Shown piece by piece: positions 44,890 through 56,269 of a stretch of 64,000 bases of DNA (its first letter is position 1; every line of letters starts with the position of its first letter). The DNA lies in contig JAOVFP010000014.1 in the NCBI GenBank assembly GCA_025738555.1, positions 2,852,001 through 2,916,000 on the forward strand, written 5' to 3'. Origin of the DNA: Cyathus striatus (lineage: Eukaryota > Basidiomycota > Agaricomycetes > Agaricales > Nidulariaceae). Made by a program: the position numbers and the translations under genes. The notes beneath the pieces were generated by a model. That model worked only from the letters and a program-made list of their open reading frames with translations, searched no databases and was not told the origin of the DNA.

Positions 44890-45530
44890 CCTAGTTCTAA
44901 TATCTTCTGGATAGTCTTGGGACAAATGTTTTGGGGATTTACATTTAATCAAATGTTATCGTCTTGACCATCACCATGCCACTCGGTTCATTTTTCTTTT
45001 GTATTTAGTCATTCGATATGTTATTTTGCTACCATCTATTAAATCCTTAGCGAGCGTCCCAAAGTGAAACTATCGCAACCGGTACCGCTCGTATTTGGAA
45101 TTTAGTGAGAGCGTGCCCAGTGCCCACGGCGACGCTGACTGCATGTAAAGTTCTTACCAACCGGCGGAAGTACTCCCGAACAGGACTAAGGCACCTTCGG
45201 TTCGAGTCGGTTGGAGTGTAGCCGCATGTGAATTCTAATCTTCGCATCTGATTGGCTGACACGAGCACGTGCAGCGTGGGGGCGTCATCAAAAATATGTT
45301 TTCAAGCAGTTTTGCGTTCGCTTGGAGATTCATCCGAGCCCGCTTGCCTACTCTTGGCCTATCCGCCCTGCTCTTACCAACATGTCCGAGCTCGCGCATA
45401 TGGCAGCAACAGCCCGCGTAATCGTTTCTAGCCGCCTTCGTATATATACTTTTTTTTAACATACGGATTCAAATCATCCTTTCTCCTTTTTTTTCTTTGT
45501 TTGCTTCCTTGCCTTTCTTCTTCTTTTGTT
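44890..45530. other. Intergenic
   Basis: This is the 3' flank of the secreted protein gene and the promoter of the SNG1-like gene, which ends in a T-rich, then CT-rich leader. A GGTTCGAGTC word at about 45202 is not part of a foldable tRNA. Confidence 0.4.
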
Positions 45531-45534
45531 TATA

Positions 45535-47430
45535 ATGCCCCATCCGATGTCTAGAACTCTTAGCATGGCTTCAGGATCTACAAGGATGGATATGCCCGAG
45601 ACCTCTGCTCATGAGAACCCCCTTTCGAGGCATACAACATTGACGACATACTCGACGGAACAGCGGAATCAAGTGCCCGATAAGAATGCAGAGGCATCTG
45701 CTGCTTTCAAGACGTACCTCAAAATCGCTATAGGAGGGACATCCGCAGTGATCATTGTCATCTTCGCCATCTTTTCAATATACTGGGGGTCATTATGGAA
45801 AACGCCTGCACATAGTCTTCCAGGTTGGGTCGTGGTATGTCGTCTCACAAGGTACCCCGTTCCTGAGTTATTTATAGTGTTTCTGGTAGAACTTCGACGG
45901 TGGTGCCATCGGTCAAGCAGTAACAGACGCCTTGACTGCTCAGTCTGCTTCATCACGTATTGCATGGAAGGTGGTAGATGCGAGTGCGTATCCGGGTGGT
46001 TGGGAGCAGTTGGGAAGTGCTGTTAAGGACGAGCACACATGGGTTGCGATAGCTAGTATGTTGTTTTGTTCACACTCGGTCTGGTTTTCCGTTAACGTTA
46101 TGTTTAGTCAACAGTGGTGCTTCGCAGCGGTTACAGGACTCTTTGTCCTCGCCTAATGCATCGTATAGTGGTGTCGATGCTATAACGGTCTTGGCTGTTG
46201 AAGCTCGAAATGAAAACGCATTGTAAGTTTGTTCGAACAGCCGTATTGCCATAAGATCCTCATCTTATTTATTAGCCGCACTATCATTCGCCCAACAGTT
46301 CAAACAACACTAGAAGCAATTTCGAAATCATTCGCCGCTAGCAATGCACAGCAATTATCCCAGGTCAACCTCACAGCTGTCCTAGCAACCTCTCCACAAA
46401 CCATCACGACACCTATATCATATTCCATTGTCAACCTTGCACCGTTCGATATTCCAGTGTACGTGATGTCCATTTCTCTCTTACAAATTTATCTGACCTT
46501 GCTATAGTGCTTCCGCAATAACCTTCGTCGGACTTTTGTATCAACTTATTCTATCTTTCTTCGTTGTGGTACATGTTCCCTATAGAATCACTACGACAGC
46601 TATTAATTGCCATTCAAATAGATGATCTGTAATGCCGCACGCTTAGCTTCCGGATATCCTAAACACCTTACAGTCGCCCAACTCATCCGTCTTCGATTCG
46701 CATCTACAGTTTCTGCATACTTCATCATTTCGGTAAGGTTCAGCTTAATTCCTCATACGTACCTCTCTAACTGAACTCGTACAGCTATTCTACTCACTTC
46801 TAAGTCTCGCATTCCAAGTCGACTTCTCACGAACATTCGGTCCGGGCGGATTCGTACTCTTCTGGACGCTGAATTTTGCCGGCATGCTCGCTAGGTACTT
46901 TCCTTCCCCCTATTTTTTCTATTTCGTTACTGACTTAAATTATTAGCGGTCTCGCTCTCGAGTCAATGCTTACAATTCTCGGACCGAGTCTTATCTCATT
47001 CTTCATGATCTTACTCGTCATTTGTACGTGTCTTACCGTCACTGATTTTATATCTCTGTAATTTTATTGTTTCTTTTCAGCCAATGTCTCTGCTTGCGTC
47101 TTTCCCTTAGAAGTTTTGCCGAAGATCTACCACTACGGATATGCAGCTCCGTTCTACAACGTTTCTCGCGCTGCTAGATGTCTATTGTTTGGTACCAAAA
47201 ATGATGGTAAGCTTTTTTCTTCCTGTTTGTTACTATAGAAAAATAGCTAACGAACGTCTTTTTTAGTTGGTAAGAACTTCGGTATTCTGCTCGTGTGGAT
47301 CACCATCTCCTGCATCACACTTCCATTGTTCCAATGGTACATGAGCAGGAAGGAAGCAAGAACACCCGCAGTGGTGGCTAGTCCTTCAGAGTTGAAGTCG
47401 GAAGCGGAGCCCAAAGTTGAATCTGTTTAG
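45535..47430 (+). CDS. SNG1-like multi-pass membrane protein (DUF3533)
   Basis: The ATG at 45535 starts a protein split by several short introns. After a polar N-terminal tail of about 60 residues comes a first membrane helix (IAIGGTSAVIIVIFAIFSIY), then a large extracytoplasmic loop (DGGAIGQAVTDALTAQSASS; TTPISYSIVNLAPFDIPV). A C-terminal bundle of helices follows (FSRTFGPGGFVLFWTLNFAG; LTILGPSLISFFMILLVI; FGILLVWITISCITLPLFQW). This is the layout of the Sng1/DUF3533 family, related to ABC-2 type permease modules and linked in yeast to resistance to nitrosoguanidine and to membrane lipid asymmetry. LPKIYHYGYAAPFYNVSRAA is the conserved segment before the last helix. It ends in TAG at 47428-47430. 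The substrate is unknown. Confidence 0.88.
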
Positions 47431-47439
47431 ACATTGACA

Positions 47440-47850
47440 TTCATTCGACTCTACATTTTCTCCTTTTCGGCATTCATACACATTTCGTCACACTGCATTG
47501 CTTACATCTCTTGCACTACGTTTTACAATCGCATTTCTACTATACATTTTACTAACTCAGCACAACACACTAAAACAGGTACTCTTTATCATAGTTCGTC
47601 ATACAATTGCAATTATTTGGATTTAAAGTTTTACATAGATGTAGTTATAGCGCAAGGCATAGCATAATATACTTTAGAATGGGATGTGCCTAAATGTACC
47701 TTTATATACTTACTATATAGTAATATGAATTAGAATTGGATTTATAAATTTCTTTCAAGCGATACGGAGCCGAATCGATGAAACTTAAAGGGATGCATGG
47801 AGCATTAAAATCATGTGATCTACTTAAGTCAACCAAATGCTCCAAACTCC
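47440..47850. other. Intergenic
   Basis: AT-rich flank. No gene is supported. Confidence 0.4.
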
Positions 47851-48283
47851 CGGGTTAGCCGCGAGTTAGTCTTGGCTACAGTGCCAAATGGTTACAATTA
47901 TGGGCATTATAATCCAGAGCTCCAACCAACAGACCAATGCTCTTGAAACTATTATTGTAATTTTTCTACATGAATGCAAGACACCAGAGAAAGTTATCAA
48001 TTCATTAGCATGCCTTGGAATATTGATCTCCATTAATATGATTCATGCCACCATAACATCATTGTCCACCAAGTCAGCAAATACATTGTGTGAAATGGGT
48101 CAAACACATCTTGTTGCATATGCCTATGACAATTTTGATATTGATCTAAAGACTTCTGTTCCAACCACTGAAAAATCCAACACTACTCTAAAACATCTCA
48201 CATCTGCAATTGTCTTTCCTCTTCAGCATGGTATTACTAAGGATGATCTTAAATGCTCAGAGGAGCTCTGGAAAAAATTATGA
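47850..48283 (+). pseudogene. DUF6589-domain fragment
   Basis: The frame to 48283 contains LHECKTPEKVINSLACLGIL, HATITSLSTKSANTL, AYDNFDIDLKTSVPTTEKSN and HLTSAIVFPLQHGITKDDLK. These match the N-terminal part of DUF6589, a domain common in multi-copy, transposon-associated ORFs of Agaricomycetes. The frame stops soon after CSEELWKKL, and the rest of the domain is missing. A flanking word (TTAGCCGCGAGTTAGTCTTG at 47854) has an inverted partial match near 48640. It is a remnant of a repeated element. Confidence 0.65.
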
Positions 48284-48289
48284 TTAAAT

Positions 48290-49120
48290 CTACAAAGATA
48301 AAAGTAAAACTTAGGTGCATCCGAACACATGAACTTTAAGGTTTGAAAGTCAAATACGTACACATGCCGAATGTATGGTTCCTACATGACTTATGCATGC
48401 TGTATACATGAGCGATAATTATCTCTCATCTTGAAATTCGCACACATTGCTACATATGCCCAACGCATGACGAGGAGCACTATCGGAATGACAGAGGGAT
48501 GCCGCGCATGACTTTTGTTTTTACTGAGGGTGACCGGCCATGACCGTGGGTCATCCCAACACTGTCTAAACCTGCCCGTAGTTTCCCAGACGCTGACGCA
48601 TGCAAATCCTAATTTGGACGAGCGTCAATGAATGGGTAGCCGAGACTAGCCGCGAGTGACTTCCTGAATCCTGACCACGTCGTTATTCGACTCTTATCTT
48701 CCAATAGCCTTGTTAATTTTTGTTAAGTAAGAAATTGACACCTCGACCTGACTTTATTAACCTGGGCGCAGTGTGAAGAAGATGCTTTAAACGTCTCACT
48801 GACAAATGCATTGAACTTTGAAGTGCAGTTGAACTTGGTATACCTTAGAGTTGTAACCGATTAATTTATGAATTAACTTTGAGCTTGGTCATCGTCCATG
48901 TCATTGCTTGTTCATCTCCTGACGAATCCAGCAATTATGACACTGGCAACAATCTCCCGTGGTCGGGAGAATCAGGATGTAGCGTGATACACAGGAGAGT
49001 GTGTCACTAATATTCACCGCTAAACAGATTCTCTTACGGATACGAGCGCATGCTTAAAAAGACGGATTGAAAATTAAATTCAAGCCGTCTCACATGAACT
49101 GAACCCTGAAGGTCACTCCA
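48290..49120. other. Intergenic
   Basis: This is the region between the DUF6589 remnant and the first GST. The last 100 bp (CTTCTTTTAAACCCTCTGCG) are repeated upstream of the second GST, so the promoter was duplicated with the gene. Confidence 0.45.
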
Positions 49121-49185
49121 GCTTCTTTTAAACCCTCTGCGAATCGCTACAGTCACATAGCTTCATTTAACACCGACTAACTACA

Positions 49186-50212
49186 ATGTCGACCCCTAAC
49201 ATCACCATTCACTATCTCGACCACTCCCGTGCAGAGCGTATTCTTTGGCTTTTGGTATGCCAGAATGACCGTCTTTCAACGTAGCATTCTACCTACTCAC
49301 CGGATAGGAGGAGCTTGAGTTACCTTACACGCTGAAGGAACACAAGAGAACACCTGATGGAGCGTCTCCACCCGAGCTTCATGAAATCCATCCCCTTGGG
49401 AAGTCCCCAGTCATCACTGATGGGAACGTTGTGGTGGCTGAAAGTGGTGCGATTGTAGGTACGTGTTCCGGTATATTCTTCCTTAGTTTCCGCTCCTAAT
49501 TATTCTTTTGCAGAATATGTCATCCAAAAATACGGAAAGGACAAGGCAGTAGTCCCTGAATCGGGATGGTTGGATAACCTTTACTGTAACTGCCAAAACC
49601 GTTCACTTATCCGTTCACATTCTAATAATTGAATCCCGTCAGTTTCAAACTATGCAGAAGCCTCGTTAATGGAAAGCATCAGTCGCCGTATCACATTCGA
49701 CCGGATTGCTTCCAAATTCCCAGAAGAGCAGCAACCAATTGTACAGACGGTTTCTGATACGCTGAACTCTATGTTGGTTACACCCGACCTTGAAAAACAT
49801 GGCAAACTGGTACGTGGTTTCCTATTTAATTATTGGCAATTCTTACTTTTCCTTATCAGGTCGAAGCGCATTTGGAGAAGACGAAAGGTTCTTGGGTTGC
49901 TGGAGGACAAAATCCTACTTCAGCAGATTATTTACTTGGCTTTTCCCTTGAAATGCTCGTCTTATTTGCACCTGAGTACGCGGGAACCAGAGTTAAGGAA
50001 TATGTAAATAATGTTCAGACAAGGTGCGCATTGAAATGATAGATACTTTATGTTCTTGGGTGACCAACGCGATATTTTAATACTTTCTTAGGCCAGCATA
50101 CAAACGTGTACGTACCTCTTGCTCTTCGATACCATCTGTGAAATTTGACACTCGGGTGACCTAGGCTATGGAAAGGCTCAGCCATGATTACGCCTTTATC
50201 ATTCCTAAATGA
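49186..50212 (+). CDS. Glutathione S-transferase, GTT1-like (copy 1)
   Basis: Seven exons give about 228 residues. The N-terminal thioredoxin-like half has HYLDHSRAERILWLLEELEL, the cis-Pro loop (HPLGKSPVITDG) and the glutathione-contact ESGAIV. The helical half contains EAHLEKTKGSWVAGGQNPTS. The order and motifs match yeast Gtt1-type GSTs (SRxxRxLWLL). It conjugates glutathione to electrophiles in relatives; the native substrate is unknown. The last exon reads AMERLSHDYAFIIPK. It is most similar to copy 2, and all intron positions are shared among the three copies in the window. Confidence 0.92.
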
Positions 50213-50214
50213 GT

Positions 50215-51350
50215 ACAAGTACTAGTGGTATCATATGGCTCTGTAAACTTGTATGCCATACTGCTTATGTTTAACTGAATCTATCCAATGGTTCCGCGTC
50301 TCGTTTCATTTCTACGCTGAGACATGTAGCATTCGAGTCATCTATGCGGTATACTTTATTGCATCATATCAGATGTATATGCCTTCGCAATCTATTTTTC
50401 TTCATGAGTTCAATTTAAATGAACGTGTAGTAAACATGGGTGATAGTAAGTAACCTGTAAGCACTGGTTGTAATTGCAGTAATGCCGTGTAATGACATGT
50501 TATATCATATTAACAACAATAATTTTGGCACCAGGGCCTTGTCGAAGCTAGTATTATAATCCCGCTTAAAAACCTCCCATATACATTTTGCATATTACTG
50601 CATCTATATTTCACTAGTTTGCAATATAGATGCCGCAGAAAGAATGATTTTTCCAATGCAACAGAACTTTGGAGTGCGGGGGTAGCGAGCTGCTAGGTGA
50701 CTGTTATTTTATAGGCCAACAAAGTATCTTTGTAACAAAATACACGAGAGGTTTTATACTAAGGTTGTAGTTTACTAATACAAGTGCAATTATGCTGCTG
50801 CTGAATCGTTGTAATATCTTCCCTGTATCCAACACTGACTCTTATCAGGGAACAGACTCCGAGGGTTTGTGTATTTTTTATACCCCGCTGGTATCATATT
50901 GGAGCCAAATTAGAGCTGCATGCAGCAGCCTATAGTTATTATGTACTAGGTGCCCTCAGCCTCAAGGTTTACTTTATACACGCTGTTAACTTACTTTAGC
51001 CCTCCTCCCCATCTCGGATAGTTCTAAGTGGGCCTCCAAAGGTGCAGCTCTACAACTCAGTATTGACTCAGTACTAAAGTACTAACCCGCTGTGTTGATT
51101 TGGCATTGATTCCCTTACATTTGTGCACCTGCTACTAGCACCTCAAGTGACGGGCTGTCGAAGTCCCAATCTATTTTCTGTACCTGATTTGATTATTTGA
51201 TTCAAATCGTACTTAAAACAAAGTGATGATAAGGCGCGGCCTCAGGAAACTCGACTCAGCTGCTCGAGAGCAGGTGAGGAGTTGAATCGGAGATTAAATC
51301 AAACCAATCAGAGCGGCTACACATAATTTCACGTGATGATATTCTCGAAG
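50215..51350. other. Spacer between GST copies 1 and 2
   Basis: No gene is supported. Part of the sequence near 51530-51640 matches the DNA upstream of GST copy 1. Confidence 0.4.
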
Positions 51351-51356
51351 CCGTAA

Positions 51357-51486
51357 AGATGGCTGTATACGGTTGTACGGGACGGATACCGACAGGTGAA
51401 AACCGTACCGTATCAAGCTTAACTCTACCCTCATACAGTACGGTATTTCTTAGCCGTTTTGTACGGTTACGGTTGGCAGCCCTAGA
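51357..51486. mobile_element. Short hAT-like remnant
   Basis: The right end is the reverse complement of TAGGGCTGCCAACCGTAACC, typical of hAT termini. The interior is full of GTACGG/CCGTAC words, and the left end (GGCTGTATACGGTTGTAC) is a partial inverted match. It is about 130 bp long and no target duplication is clear. It lies in the spacer between two GST genes, about 160 bp upstream of the second. Confidence 0.45.
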
Positions 51487-51645
51487 CCTTCTTAACTTTT
51501 AAGTACTGATCTGTCACGACTCACGAGCGCATGTTTAAATGATGAAGCCATCTCATATGACCTGAACCTAGGTCCCACTAACTTCTTTTAAGCCCTCTGC
51601 GAATCGCTGAACTCATATAGCTACATTTGGGTGCACCGCATACAA

Positions 51646-52673
51646 ATGTCGACCCCTAACATCACTGTTCACTATCTTGAAAACTCCCGCGCGCAGTGCA
51701 TTCTTTGGCTTTTGGTGTGTCGCGATGGCCGTCTTCCTGAACATAGCTTTGTACTTATTCACCGCATAGGAGGAGCTTGAGTTACCTTACTCACTGAAAG
51801 AATATAAAAGAACGCCCGACGGGAGGTCCCCACCAGAGCTCCATGAAATCCATCCTCTTGGGAAGTCCCCAGTCATCACAGACGGGGAGTTAGTGGTAGC
51901 TGAAAGTGGTGCGATCGTAGGTACGTCACGGCTCCGATACATTCTTCGATAATTTTTGTTCATAACTATCCTTTTGAAGAATATGTTATCCAAAAATACG
52001 GAAAGCACAAGGCAGTAGTCCCTGAATCGGGATGGTTTGATAACCTTTACTGTAACTGCAAAAATCGTTTACTGTTCTATCGCATTCTAACAATTGAATC
52101 CCGTTAGTTTCCAACTACGTGGAAGGTTCATTACAGGAAAGCATCAGTCGTCGTATCATATTCAACCGGATTGCACCCAAATTCCCAGAAGAGCAGCGAC
52201 CACTTGTGCAGTCGGTTGCTGACACACTGAACTCTGTGATAGTCGCACCCGACCTTGAGAATCATGGCAAACTGGTTCGTGGTTTCCCCCAGGCTAGTAA
52301 TTATTGGTAATTCTTAATTCTCTTTATCAGGTCGAAGCGCATTTGGAGAAGACGAAAGGTTCCTGGGTTGCTGGAGGACAAAATCCTACTTCAGCCGATT
52401 ATCTACTTAGCTTTTCCCTCGAAACGCTCATCTTATTTGCACCTGAGTACGCAGGAACCAGAGTTAAGGAATACGTAATTAACGTTCAGACAAGGTGCGC
52501 GTTGAAGTTATATTATTGGCTCACTAACGCAATAATTTGATACATCTTTAGGCCAGCATACAAACGTGTACGTACTTCTTGCTCTTCGATGTTATCTGTG
52601 ATGATTTGACAATTGGGTGGCCTAGGCTGTGGAAAGGCTCAACCACCACTACGCATTTATCGTTTCCAAATGA
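51646..52673 (+). CDS. Glutathione S-transferase, GTT1-like (copy 2)
   Basis: It has the same seven-exon layout as copy 1 and about 228 residues. The active-site region reads HYLENSRAQCILWLL: the Arg that follows SRxx in the other copies is Cys here, which may affect glutathione binding. The cis-Pro loop (HPLGKSPVITDG), ESGAIV and EAHLEKTKGSWVAGG are unchanged. The third exon uses an unusual TTTTGAAG acceptor. Strong identity to copy 1 in exons and in about 100 bp upstream shows a tandem duplication. Confidence 0.9.
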
Positions 52674-52679
52674 ATACAC

Positions 52680-53010
52680 AGGCTGTATCACACTGCTTTG
52701 TAAACTTTGTATGCCACACTTATGCTTATACTTAATTGAATTTATACATCAGCCCAGTCTCTGTTTATGCCCACACTGAGATCTATGCAACGTTCGAGTC
52801 ATCTGAGTTAGCGTAAGTAATCTGCGGGTTGAAATTATCATAAACGCACATAAGGGTGTTCTGATCGAGGTCTGTCAAGACTAACGTCTAGCAGTTATTA
52901 TTATTGACACGCTACAGTACGTTCCAATGCACACATAGCTCTAGAATGATAATTTCTAACCTTTGTTTCCGCGGCACATGTCCCACTGCCTACGGGATCA
53001 CCAGTGAGTT
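52680..53010. other. Intergenic
   Basis: This is the 3' flank of GST copy 2 up to the start of the inverted-repeat element. No gene. Confidence 0.4.
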
Positions 53011-53699
53011 TCATTTTGATCAATCCCTGTCACTGACTAGTGAGGGCACGCAGGGAGCTCAATGATTTCGCAATAAGGTGATATATGTATGAATGGAATC
53101 AATTAGTTCTATGTATGTGAAATCAATGGTAGAAGAGGAATATGTATAAATGAAATCAATGAGTGGAATCAATGAGTGGCTGAAACAAAATCAATTAGTA
53201 TACAAATGATCAATACTCGGGGTCATTGAGCTATAGGTGGAATGGTAGAACATTAGTAGCGAAATAAATTAGTGGATAAAACGAATATAAGCAGATGTAC
53301 GCCGAATCAACGAGCCACAAGGGGGATCAATGAGTTGCTGAACTGAAATCAATTAAGTAGTATACAAGTGATAAATACTCGAAATCATTGAGCTATAGGT
53401 GGAATCAATGGTAGGCGATTAGTAGCGAAATCAAATTCCCACTACCTTTTAAGGTAGTTGGGTTATAGGGTCGTCTGGATTTCCCTATAAGGCGATTTAC
53501 AGGATCTTGAACGGGATCTAAATCTGATTGGCTCGCACCCTGTGACACTGTGTGACCGCTGACTTATGAATGCTTTGCTTCATTCCCATACTCTCAGGCT
53601 CTATCTGCCAACTCTGCTTCGTTATTTCTCTCTACTCTATTGCTACACTCCGACATGTCTCTTCTCCATTGGCTACAGTGTATAAATTGTAAGCTATCT

Positions 53700-54571
53700 G
53701 TTTTACAGTGGCGAGGATGAGGCTTGAGGACATTGAAGACAGGTTGAATTTAGGCTTCATATCAGTGTATCGATGCCAGCCATCGACATCCCAGCACAAA
53801 TATTGTAAGTACTTCATATTGATATTTTTATTTCAACACTAATGCTCATATTTAGCCACCATTTACTATCAGAGATCCGATCCAGAACTTTTGAACCAGC
53901 ATCGTTTTGCGCTCTCAGAATGATGGGTTTAAGAAGGGGTATTATGTATATGAATTCTTGTGTTCGTATGTTCTTTCACACCTCCTCTTCCTCCAGCACC
54001 GCCCTCACTTATGTCATGGTTGTGGTCGCATCAACACCACGTCTTCCAAAGTTCCAGCCCCCCTCCCTCCTCTCTCTTCCTCTTCATCGACATGACGGCC
54101 ATGCTTTTGGAGAGACGAGGGTCGATTCGTTGCCTATTTATGAGGATTTGGAGAGGACAAAAGTGAGGTTGAGGGGAATAGGATTCCGGGAGGGGGAGTG
54201 AACTTTATAGGTGTTGAGGTGGGTATCATAATCAGGGTGGTGGTGAGATCGATACGCAACGAGATATGCTTTTGTTGGACCTCACAGGCGCTCCTTCAAT
54301 CTCGTCTCTCACCGCAGACATTAAAACGTCCACACCTATGCTTCCAGACTCGATTGTGGGTCGTGACTCGTCCACTACCACCTCAACGTCTACTATCCCT
54401 AAGAACCAGGAGAGTAAAATGGGGATCACGGGCGGAGTGAAAGGATCCGCTGCCTCACCTACGGGGAGGAAAGGAGCTGTGCAGGAGACAAAGGATACGT
54501 TTCTGCAATCTGGCTTGGTGCTTGATGTGCTGAGAAGAGAGATGAACAACGGGTTCCTGGTTAGGGGTTGA
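53700..54571 (+). pseudogene. Gene-like segment inside the inverted-repeat element
   Basis: Frames within the element have coding-like composition: LLLDLTGAPSISSLTADIKT, PTGRKGAVQETKDTFLQSGL, and earlier DSLPIYEDLERTKVRLRGIG. A splice-like intron (GTAAGTACTTCAT to ATATTTAG, about 53806-53856) lies upstream. I could not join them in one frame and do not recognise a family. It may be a captured piece of a cellular gene carried by the element. Confidence 0.3.
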
Positions 54572-54579
54572 GAGGCAGC

Positions 54580-55580
54580 AGAGCGCGGGTATGATGGGGA
54601 TGAGGGGTGCCAGTGCCAACCAGGTTTGTTTCCCTTTCTTCCTTCACTTCTTTGTCTTTGTCTTATTCAACTTGTGATATTATACTAAAAATGTTCTTTT
54701 ACTGCAGTAATTGGATGCTGATGCATGCACAAGCAAAAAATACCGCTTCCGATTCAGCGTTCAATGCCAATGTATTACATTGGTTCTACTAGCTACAGAA
54801 ACTAGATGCTGATGGGGTAGATGTAATATCGATCTATTTACACCCAGGATTTATATAAACAGGTATAGGTGTCGTCGGTATATACCTCTTTCTCATACTT
54901 ATATCATCATTGTTCTAGCTGCTTGAATTGACTTTTCCAGTCGCTTCAATTTATAGCATTTAATCGATTTCTCATTGATTGCTTTTGAGGGTGCCGTTAC
55001 AGCGTTCTGCTGCGATCTAAGCATGGTTATTGACATACACCACTGCTGATTACTCTCTCAGTGCTCACTCGCAATTCATGCAAAAAATCTTCTTCATGTG
55101 GGGCTAGAAGGACCCCCTGTATCTCGCTCTGCTATCCAGCCTGCGTACTTGGCTGCACTTCTGTTCTTTTTGAGGTGGAGCTCTCTTTCAAGCATGAGGG
55201 GTGAACAGTGAGAGGAGGAAGTTGATCTACGTCGTCTGTGTATTGTGGGGTGAGTAAGTTGGTTTACGAGATTAAGAGGTTGGGAATGCGATTGGGTATG
55301 GGTAACATGGTAACATGAGTGTTTGCAGCTTGGTGTTGGTGTTGGTTAGGGCGCAAACGGTCGCCATCTGCATCCAACCATTGGCATATGTACAATCTTT
55401 TTGTTGTTTTATTTCTGCTGGTGATCAAAACCTTCGAATTGAGTGTGACTATTTCTGTTATTACATTTTAACTCACAATCTCCGTTCAAGTTCTAGACTC
55501 TCATGTAATGCACTACATATCCTGCTTTTCAATATTATTAACAGTTGTATTCTTTAATCTTCAATATAACATAGTGAACA
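54580..55580. other. Element interior, 3' part
   Basis: AT-rich DNA without a supported gene between the gene-like segment and the right arm. Confidence 0.35.
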
Positions 55581-55587
55581 AGGAGGT

Positions 55588-55612
55588 AGTGGGCTTTGCC
55601 GCTTGCCGGCCT
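55588..55612 (+). repeat. GC hairpin motif, copy 3
   Basis: TAGTGGGCTTTGCCGCTTGC then CGGCC, at the inner edge of the right arm. The left arm has lost the hairpin but keeps the adjoining CCCACTACC. Confidence 0.55.
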
Positions 55613-55804
55613 TATTTCTTTATAGTAATAATGGGTTCCTCTTCTACCATTGATTTCACATACATAGAACTAATTGATTCCATTCATTACTCATTAATTT
55701 CATTCATACATATATCACCTTATTGCGAAATCATTGAGCTCCCACTGGCCATCTAGTGCGTGCCCTCACTAGTCAGTGACAGGGATTGATCAAAATGATA
55801 GCCA

Positions 55805-56265
55805 CGACTCACGGGATGATGATCGTATGAGTAGGTTCCGCCTTGATTCCGCCGTTATCGCAAATGCATGCTTCTTAAGACCGCACAATGCGCTTGATGC
55901 TGGATAAGCGACTATAACTATGATTCGTGGTCAGCTTCCTCCATCATCGTACATTCCACTGTATCCTACACCTCAGACGAGGGTTAAGTAATCGGATCAT
56001 TGTAAATATGGTATAGATTTTAGCATATTCAGAATATTGTTCTCACCCCGATGCGCAAAATAGCCTTTTTTGGAAGGTGTGAAAAATCGGGTTGTACTAT
56101 ATTTACTGTGATCCGATTCGCTACTGTCCGGGTGCTACTTCATCGGATGTTCTCTTGTCAAGGTTTGGTCAAGGTGATGCTCGGGGCTGGTCGCATGTAG
56201 CAGATAAATAGCGAGTCCGATATGATCATCATGCATCTTTGATCATCTCGTACCACCCCATCTTA
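55805..56265. other. Intergenic upstream of GST copy 3
   Basis: No gene. AGATAAATAG at about 56202 is a weak TATA candidate. Confidence 0.35.
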
Positions 56266-56269
56266 CAGA

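Larger units (their letters stand above)
53012..55798. mobile_element. 2.8-kb element with long inverted ends
   Basis: The left end starts CATTTTGATCAATCCCTGTC and continues ACTGACTAGTGAGGGCACGC. The right end at 55798 carries the reverse complement. Homology continues inward for over 130 bp (GCAATAAGGTGATATATGTA; CAATTAGTTCTATGTATGTG), with small gaps. The left arm also has an internal direct repeat (about 53180-53270 and 53335-53430; GAGCTATAGGTGGAAT). The inner edge shares CCCACTACC on both sides; the right side also keeps the GC hairpin motif. The middle carries gene-like text but no transposase that I can recognise. Confidence 0.75.

Noticed and set aside
45120..45240. tRNA-like B-box (GGTTCGAGTC)
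   Set aside because: No A-box at the right distance and no cloverleaf can be folded.
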